From contig JAURVB010014718.1 of NCBI GenBank assembly GCA_033002965.1, positions 25,250 to 89,249 of the forward strand: a stretch of 64,000 nt of DNA, read 5' to 3'. The notes beneath the pieces were generated by a model. The model worked only from the letters and a program-made list of their open reading frames with translations, searched no databases and was not told the origin of the DNA. Both the position numbers and the translations under genes were made by a program. Shown piece by piece: positions 57,461-64,000 of the stretch; position 1 is the stretch's first letter; each line of letters starts with the position of its first letter. The DNA comes from Piper betle. Taxonomy: Eukaryota; Streptophyta; Magnoliopsida; Piperales; Piperaceae.

Positions 57461-58546
57461 CATGTGTTAGTGTTTTTCTTTTAAAAAGAATCATGATAAA
57501 ATGGTAACCACACATGAAAAAATGCTGAAATAAGATAAGAGCGAAAAAAATATCTTTTATATTGTATAGTAAGTTAATAAATAAATATAAAAGTAGATGT
57601 AGGTATCATGAACATCATTCCACCATTTGATCTTAAATTTTTCTAATTAAAAATTTTCAAACAAACCTCAAACCTCTTAAATTATGTGGTTCAAAGCAAG
57701 GTATTGCTACTAATCATATTTGTGTGCATTTATATGTTAATTGGATGGGAAAATTTTAGACATTCATTTTCATAAGATTTTTATTGTAAATTTAAGTCTA
57801 TTTATAATGTATCAAAGTCCACTTCAAATTGACTCCCTGTCAAAAACAAAACAGAAAACAAAAAAAAAATTAGCTGACTAAGTCTGCATGGCAACCATAG
57901 AATTTTCCAAAGGTGTAATTACGGTGGGTCAAGTTAGGTCTTGATGCCTTCGTATCATAAAATATTGACAACTTATCAATGACATTTCTTATCTTTTTTA
58001 ATATTTTTTAGAAAACAAGTTTTTATTTTGAGCAAAAATAAGTTATGCTTTTAAGGAGTCCACATTTAGTGATCGCTCGACTCGAAATAATTCTTGATCG
58101 TACGATTAACACACCCACGTGCTTTCATCCTCCGTCTCCAAATCCAAACTGCTTTCTACCTGGTTAAACCTTCAAGTATATGCAACCTTGCATATGGTGT
58201 TTAAGTAAGAAATTCCAAACCTTCATCTACATTTGGATCATGAAAACTCTGTAGTTCTTTCTCTTCATCTTTCAATCCTTTTGTTAATTTATTAAATTTG
58301 TCTTCTACTATACATCCATTTTCAGATGATTTTCTTATTATATGGATTTAGATCATCTTTCTTCATTGTTGATGCAATGCCATCAAAAGCAGGGAAAAGG
58401 CCGATTCACTCTTATTGAGGGTGTTCAATTGTTATCTTGGTAGAACATTTCCTTATTATTCAATGGAAAGTTATAAATTTTATTAGAAAGTAAGATTGAA
58501 ATTGAAAGATGATTTTATTGTCATGAAGAGATGAATAAATTGTGAT
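57461..58546. other. Intergenic DNA with duplicated receptor-flank block
   Basis: 57,480-57,960 is a diverged copy of 55,490-56,140 and includes another module (57,873-57,955). 58,060-58,130 repeats, in rearranged form, elements at 56,480-56,560 ('GATCG.TCGA', 'ATCGTACGATT'). No ORF. Confidence 0.55.
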
Positions 58547-61500
58547 TAGAGTTTCTAAGACTAGATACACAAATGGCAACCACTAGGGTAGAATTGATGG
58601 TAGGACTGTAAATTATTCCTAATCATAAGATCATTAAATGTGTACTCGCTTTTGGGTTAAATAACTCAGTCCTAAAGAACAACTATCACACCTTGGGTCA
58701 ACGAGAACCCAGAGCGAGGTTCGATAAGTGTTTCATCCTTTTGTCTGTATTTGCAACTGGTCGTCCCACACTGATTTATGACACTTTATCCCGACTTACT
58801 TAACTACTACCACTGTGATAGACTCACAAATATAGTTATAAAATGGCATATGGAGGCTACTATAAAGCAAATGTACATACCATAGAACTACATAATATTG
58901 CACACCCGTATCTATAATGTTGGGTGGCCTCCTGGATGTCGGTCTAAGTGATCTGGATCTTTGAGCATGGCCCAATTGTTCTAATATTTGTCCATCTCTT
59001 TGTCTAGATGCTTAACTCTATGCTACTCGTTTATCGTACTATGAAGCTGATAATCTTACTTATCTTATTTTCATATTCTACATAGTAATGTCATGCAATT
59101 GTATCATGTCGATCTCTTTTTCTTACTACTTAATTACAAGTTGTGTTGTCCAATCTCTTTTTTTCCTTAAATTTTACCCAGGCCTATTTGAAGTTTCCAA
59201 GCCTATGAATAAGACTTAAAGAAATTGGTCTGCGACCCAGAAATACTGTTGCCAACACTTAAGCCCGACTTTAGTGTGCCTTGTTTACCAGATTGGCCCA
59301 TAGGCCAACACATGACAATTTTTGTGTCTAGTCCTTAGTGTGTAATATTTGGATATTGTTTGGCTTGTTCAAAAAATCGTCTAGTTAAGCCCGCTCGATA
59401 AAAATCCTAAGTATGAGATTTTTCACTAAGTATATTGTAATCCCTAACCCTAATAAGGATACCTAATGAGGATTAACATTTCATTAAAACAAATAAGTTA
59501 ATTAAGTTTTTCTGAGTCGTACATGTGTTGAGGCCTTGCCTCATTTTACGTGTCAATGTGATCCGAAGTTGATTCAGGTTTCATCTCTTGCTAGGTTACA
59601 CAGAGTGAGTCTATCGAGTTAGGACAAAAAACGTAACTCAACTAGGTCCGTACGACTCTTCTGCTTCACCTTTATTTGGCACTTTGAGTTTCAAGTTTAA
59701 TCACGTTTTAGACATAGGATGACTTTGGTGACATTTTATTAGATCCCTTATTTGTTTTCGAACTGAGTATCTATAAATTTATAATATTAGTCACACCCAA
59801 AATCTATTATCTATGTACACGCAGTTTTACAGATTTTAAGAATAAGAAAGTGAGTTGTATGAATTTCATTAGTACTTTTTTACACCTTAAAGTAGTACAA
59901 TGTAAAAACAGTACTACAAATGCATTGCATTTTTAAAAATTCTAGAAGTAACCTAATTGTTTCAAGCCACCTGAGTACCATAACCGGTAATATATGGAGG
60001 ATGGGAGGGTGTAAGTGCTTGTATGCATGCATGTATGTATGAAGCCATCGAATTTGCTCTAGAATTTATTATATGATGTTTGGCCGCCTAAGCTTGCCAT
60101 GTTGTGATGGATTGTAGAGTTTTTATAATTTTCCATTGGTGTTAAGATACTCATCTGATAATATTAATGTATCAGTAGTTATTTTTGGACCCGTAATCAA
60201 ACTTCTTTGATACTAAAAGATTTCCTATATCTATGTAGGTTAGTATGCATGTCAGTGGCCAATGTAGGGGGATGGATCGAGAGGCTCATGGCAGGATTTG
60301 TTATGTGTTTAAGATTCATGTATTATCAAAAATTACAAGTGTATGTCTTGTATTACGATTTGGGCTGGTCCCCTAAACCCTGTTATGATGCATGTGGATG
60401 TGTTCTATGTCATTCATGTGATAATATTATTGTTATTATTATTGTGTACGATATTAATTTTGGGGCACTCTAACCGTCTGTAGGGTATATAAACCACAAA
60501 GTTGTGGAATTTTACGAGGAGCATACCAGGTATGTTAAACTTATTTGATCGCAGCTATATGCGTGCATAGAAATATGTGTAGGAGGAGCTTATAGTTCAT
60601 ATTTCGTGAAGAACCCATGTGTATGATGCCTTGGCACTCGATGATGCCTATGTATCTGTGTGTTTAATTTTCTATCACGGGCATGTAGAACATGTAACTA
60701 CGACCACTGTGTTACGCGAGTTAAGTGTAGCATCATTATAAGGATAAGCATACCTAACTTCAAGATTGTAACTAAGTATAAAATCTAGATGATGCATTTG
60801 CTTCTTTTCAAACTCAACCTCTTAACTGTAGCAGGTGCACCCCTTCTATAGTTTGAAATGATCATGTATGTATTTTAAAGTCACCCTTTTAGTCGTCAGG
60901 AGGTGTTGTGTCTTTCATGACTTGGAGTGCTAATATTAAAAACCTTAAGTTTAAAAGCCTTCCTTTGGTAGTACGGTTAAACAAGCATTGTGTATGAATA
61001 CCATGATAGGGTTACTGTCTTAAGTCTCCTTATGGGTTGAGATCCGCTTCTGTAAAGTTTGTATAATAATAGTAAAATGAATAACTTCTAAATTATAACA
61101 TCGCACATCGATTCGACCTCGGACCCAAAAAATGGGGTGTTACATTACTGATTGGTATAGATTGTGTAAATGTTGTACAATTTTTCTAGCTTCAGTAGTG
61201 TTGCTCATAGGTGTTGGAGTATTTGCTAATTGCCTTAGGCTTGGTGGAGAGCTTGTGAGGGACTAATGTGTATTTTACTTTCGCTCAATGCTGAGCTTGT
61301 AAAAAAATAAGTAGTACTTGTAGGAGTATAAATGTTTGGAATAGGTTTTGGGTGGGATAGGAGAGAAAAATAGAAGTTACAAACCTCTTTAAAACTCCTT
61401 GTGTCTTTTGTGTTTGATTTTTATTCCTCAACCTTTTTTTTACTTTGTTGAATTGTTTTAATTATATAATTATTCATATTAAGTGTTTGATTATTAGCAA

Positions 61501-62720
61501 CACACAAAGCACCCATGTTTGACAAGTTCGCTTTAGTGATTGTATGAGATATTTAATTCAAACTCGTTCACTTGTACAGTTTGATAACATTTGCCAACAA
61601 TTTGAAGGTTTTCAATTGGTATTAGCATTTTACATTATATGTTTGTTTGAATTCTGCAATGGTTATAATTGTTACTTTGTCACAATTTATTACTACTCCT
61701 AGGTAATATGTGGGCAAAGTATTATGTTTATTAAGTATTATGATCTTATTAGTCAATACCCGCATTAGGATCATATACTAATTATACTCAATTTTTGAAT
61801 AATAGTTGTTATATTTATTTAAAATTATTCATCATGAAAAGTTCATCCATTATACCTTATTAATAATTCGAAATATAAAATTTATTTTTAATACATTATG
61901 AATTTTAAATATAAAGAAATCTTCACAAAGTCAGTTTTTACATGAATACGATTATATCATAATTAATTGATCAGATTGAGGGAAAAGTTACCAATAAATT
62001 AAAAATCATAAATAAATAAATTAGTTATAGCCTTGCGGACTTATTATTTTAAAAGTATACTAATATCACCATGGCTAAATATATAAATTATTAAATTATA
62101 TCAATTTCTGATTTCAAGGTTTTAAAATTCTTTGAAATTAATTAAATTATCTAAACTTAAAAATATTATCATAAAATCACATCCTGACCAAACCTAACCC
62201 AAATTATATGAATATTCAAAATATTAAGAAAAAAGTACAATTAAATCGTAAAACTTGTAAAAGCTATTATTGAATTGTGAATAGTACATTTCTCTACCAT
62301 TTGATTGTAAATTTATTTTGTTAAAATCTCGAATCTCTCATATTAAGCAGTTCAAAGCAATGTATTATTAGTAATTATATATACATATATATATATATAT
62401 TATATATATATAAGCTATTGCTAATACTAATTTTTCCCATTTAAATTCATTTATTTTCAGATTTTTATATAATAATTTAAGTTACTTTATCGAAGTCCAC
62501 TTCAAATTGAATCCCATCAACTAAAAGCCGGATGCAACCACAGAAATTTTCAATCTTCAATTATCGCGGACAAGTCAAGCTTTAAGTCTTACAATCATTA
62601 AATATCGATCAGCCGGTTTGTGAATGATTCTTTCTCTTTTAAAACATATTTTGCTTGTCTAAGGAGGGCATTAATGTACTACAAACGGCCAATTAAGGAG
62701 GGCATTAATGTACTACAACC
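58547..62720. repeat. Segmental duplication, copy B
   Basis: Collinear with 48,641-55,357. It includes a minus-strand LTR fragment 58,547-61,144 (minus-strand start TGTAACACCCCATTTTTTGG). It lacks the LTR pair and flanks found in copy A at 52,640-54,465. At the corresponding point (about 62,165) the sequence passes directly from 'AAAAATATTAT' to 'CATAAAATCACATCC'. Its right end adjoins the LRR receptor gene promoter. Confidence 0.8.
62661..62719 (+). repeat. 34-bp tandem duplication near the receptor promoter
   Basis: AAGGAGGGCATTAATGTACT at 62,661 is repeated at 62,695 (offset 34 bp), with the second copy ending after ACTACAA. The related single copy in segment A is at about 55,331. Confidence 0.85.
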
Positions 62721-63037
62721 ACAGAAATTCATGCACTCTAACGTAATTTCTGTGTAAAATCCCAATGTTGACACAGTCAAAAATCATTTTATGTCCAATC
62801 TCAATCAATTAAAAATCAAGAAAAGAACTTATATGCCATATTTTCAAATAGACAACGGTCGCAGCATGAAAATAACACCTTGATGACAATAACAGAGACC
62901 TCTATCCTCCATCCATAAAGATAACGTCAAAAGAAAATAAAGATAATGCTGCATGTCTAAGACAATTCTCCCCTTAAGCACAAACCATGTTCTATAAAAA
63001 GAGAGAATAGGTTGAGTTGCCGACGCAGCACATTCAA
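62721..63037 (+). promoter_or_regulatory. Promoter and 5' UTR of the LRR receptor kinase
   Basis: A TATA box CTATAAAAAG lies at 62,992-63,001, about 45 bp before the ATG, so the 5' UTR is probably only 10-20 nt. Several TTGAC/GTCAA W-box cores occur within 62,760-62,880, common in promoters of defence-related receptors. Motif reading only. Confidence 0.6.
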
Positions 63038-64000
63038 ATGGCTACTTCTCCACTCACAAAAGCGACTTCTCTTCTTGCTTCTTATCTGATATTTCTAATT
63101 TGTTTCAGCTCCAAGCTCGCTCTTGCTCAATTTGGGGAAGGAGAAGCCCTACTCAAGTGGAAGTCTAGCCTTATCACCGAGTCATCTCAGTTGGAGTCAT
63201 GGGTTTTGCCTCCTAACAATTCTAAAAGCCCATGCAACTGGTCTGGAATTTCTTGCAACAAGAAAGGTAGAGTAACAGTCATCGATCTCTTCAATTCGAG
63301 TTTGCAAGGTAATCTAAACCAGTTCAACTTCTCCACGTTCACGAAACTCACGTATTTAGACATCTCTTGCAATGACCTCTCTGGTGTTTTGCCCCCATCC
63401 ATGGCAAACCTTTCAATGATAAGATGGCTTAACATTTCCAACAACTCATTGACAGGAGAACTAGATTCTTCTTTCTTTCCCAGATGGACCCAACTTGTCT
63501 CTCTTGATCTGAACTTCAATTTTCTTCGTGGGAAAATCCCTGTGGAGGTTGGGCATCTAAAAAACATCCAGTACTTTAGTCTCAAAGGAAACCAATTGAG
63601 TGGTTCAATACCGCATGACATAGGAAACCTCACAAACCTCAATCTACTAAGATTGGCCTCGAACAACCTCAGTGGTGTAATCCCTCCACAAATTGGAAAT
63701 CTGAAAAATGTTGTCCTTATGGCCCTATATCTAAACAATCTCAATGGTTCTATTCCTAGTGAACTTGGAAAGTTGGTCAATTTACAGTCTCTCTACCTAT
63801 ATGACAATGAGTTGTCTGGTTCCATTCCAAATGAGCTGGGGAAACTAGGTAATTTAACTGATTTAGAACTCTCCAGTAATAAACTCTCAGGTTCCATACC
63901 GTCAAGTTTTGGAAAGTTGGTCAATTTACAGTCTCTCTACCTATATGACAATGAGTTGTCAAGTCCCATTCCTCCAGAATTAGGAAATCTTAAAAATCTA
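63038..64000 (+). CDS. LRR receptor-like kinase, MIK2-like (5' part; runs off the window)
   Basis: 321 codons are open to the window end. ATG 63,038 follows the TATA box and starts a signal peptide (residues 1-30, hydrophobic LLASYLIFLICF core, likely cleavage after LALA). An LRRNT_2 cap follows (residues about 33-75: EGEALLKWKSSL ... SPCNWSGISC, with the paired-Cys CNWSGISC motif). About ten plant-type 24-residue LRRs with LSGSIP cores follow from residue 80. The kinase domain lies beyond the window. Gene architecture and the 'EALLKWKSSL' cap resemble MIK2/MDIS1-interacting (LRR subfamily XII-like) receptors, plasma-membrane sensors often found in tandem arrays. Repeats 7 and 9 share 52 identical bases, a sign of recent internal duplication or conversion. 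No intron or break is seen in this part. Confidence 0.9.
   Translation, partial: MATSPLTKATSLLASYLIFLICFSSKLALAQFGEGEALLKWKSSLITESSQLESWVLPPNNSKSPCNWSGISCNKKGRVTVIDLFNSSLQGNLNQFNFSTFTKLTYLDISCNDLSGVLPPSMANLSMIRWLNISNNSLTGELDSSFFPRWTQLVSLDLNFNFLRGKIPVEVGHLKNIQYFSLKGNQLSGSIPHDIGNLTNLNLLRLASNNLSGVIPPQIGNLKNVVLMALYLNNLNGSIPSELGKLVNLQSLYLYDNELSGSIPNELGKLGNLTDLELSSNKLSGSIPSSFGKLVNLQSLYLYDNELSSPIPPELGNLKNL

Noticed and set aside
63187..63780. 197-codon minus-strand ORF over the LRR receptor
   Set aside because: Shadow of the LRR coding strand, produced by the repeat structure. The plus strand encodes a full signal peptide, N-cap and LRRs.

Overview
This is plant nuclear DNA, almost certainly from a flowering plant. 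It holds only three convincing host genes in 64 kb: a SAGA/TREX-2 ENY2 homologue, an IQ67-domain (IQD) calmodulin-binding protein with GT-AG introns, and the 5' part of an LRR receptor kinase of the MIK2-like type. They are separated by long AT-rich intergenic DNA packed with nested transposable elements. The species cannot be fixed from the sequence. The very GC-rich ENY2 coding region and the florendovirus-like insertion are compatible with many non-grass angiosperms.

Layout. 1-1.25 kb: ENY2 followed by a five-copy tandem repeat with a period near 165 bp. 2-2.4 kb: a Helitron-like end pair. 4.4-5.85 kb: a fragment of a chromovirus-type (Tekay/Del-like) LTR. 7.28-14.71 kb: a dead hAT transposon bounded by an 8-bp target duplication (7/8 match), with a 2.9-kb solo LTR nested inside it. 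18.3-20.3 kb: the IQD gene (minus strand, five coding exons, 484 aa inferred). 22.8-28.1 kb: an internally deleted Tat/Athila-type Ty3/gypsy element with both LTRs, a tRNA-Asp-type primer site and a perfect 5-bp target duplication. 29.5-30.0 kb: a complete miniature LTR retrotransposon (TRIM) with a perfect target duplication. 31.1-32.3 kb: a solo LTR of the Tat/Athila family, again with a perfect target duplication. 34.1-34.5 kb: a broken fragment resembling the N-terminus of splicing factor PRP18, among TIR-like repeats.

35.5-42.85 kb: an endogenous pararetrovirus (Caulimoviridae, florendovirus-like) bounded on both sides by (TA)n. It has a movement/coat-protein ORF1 fragment, an initiator-tRNA-Met primer site, a viral intergenic/promoter region, and two oppositely oriented copies of the downstream ORF2. 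The two arms place two viral promoters in convergent orientation across ORF1. The reverse transcriptase is missing and the ORFs carry stops.

45-62.7 kb: LTR fragments, a diverged duplication (48.6-55.4 kb versus 58.5-62.7 kb), a back-to-back LTR pair, a 4 x 47-bp minisatellite, and repeated short modules that also occur upstream of the LRR receptor gene starting at 63,038. This looks like the decayed flank of a tandem receptor-kinase cluster.

The three host genes have unrelated roles (transcription/mRNA export, calcium-calmodulin/cytoskeleton signalling, cell-surface perception) and do not form a functional unit. All boundaries were read by eye, and percentages are approximate.
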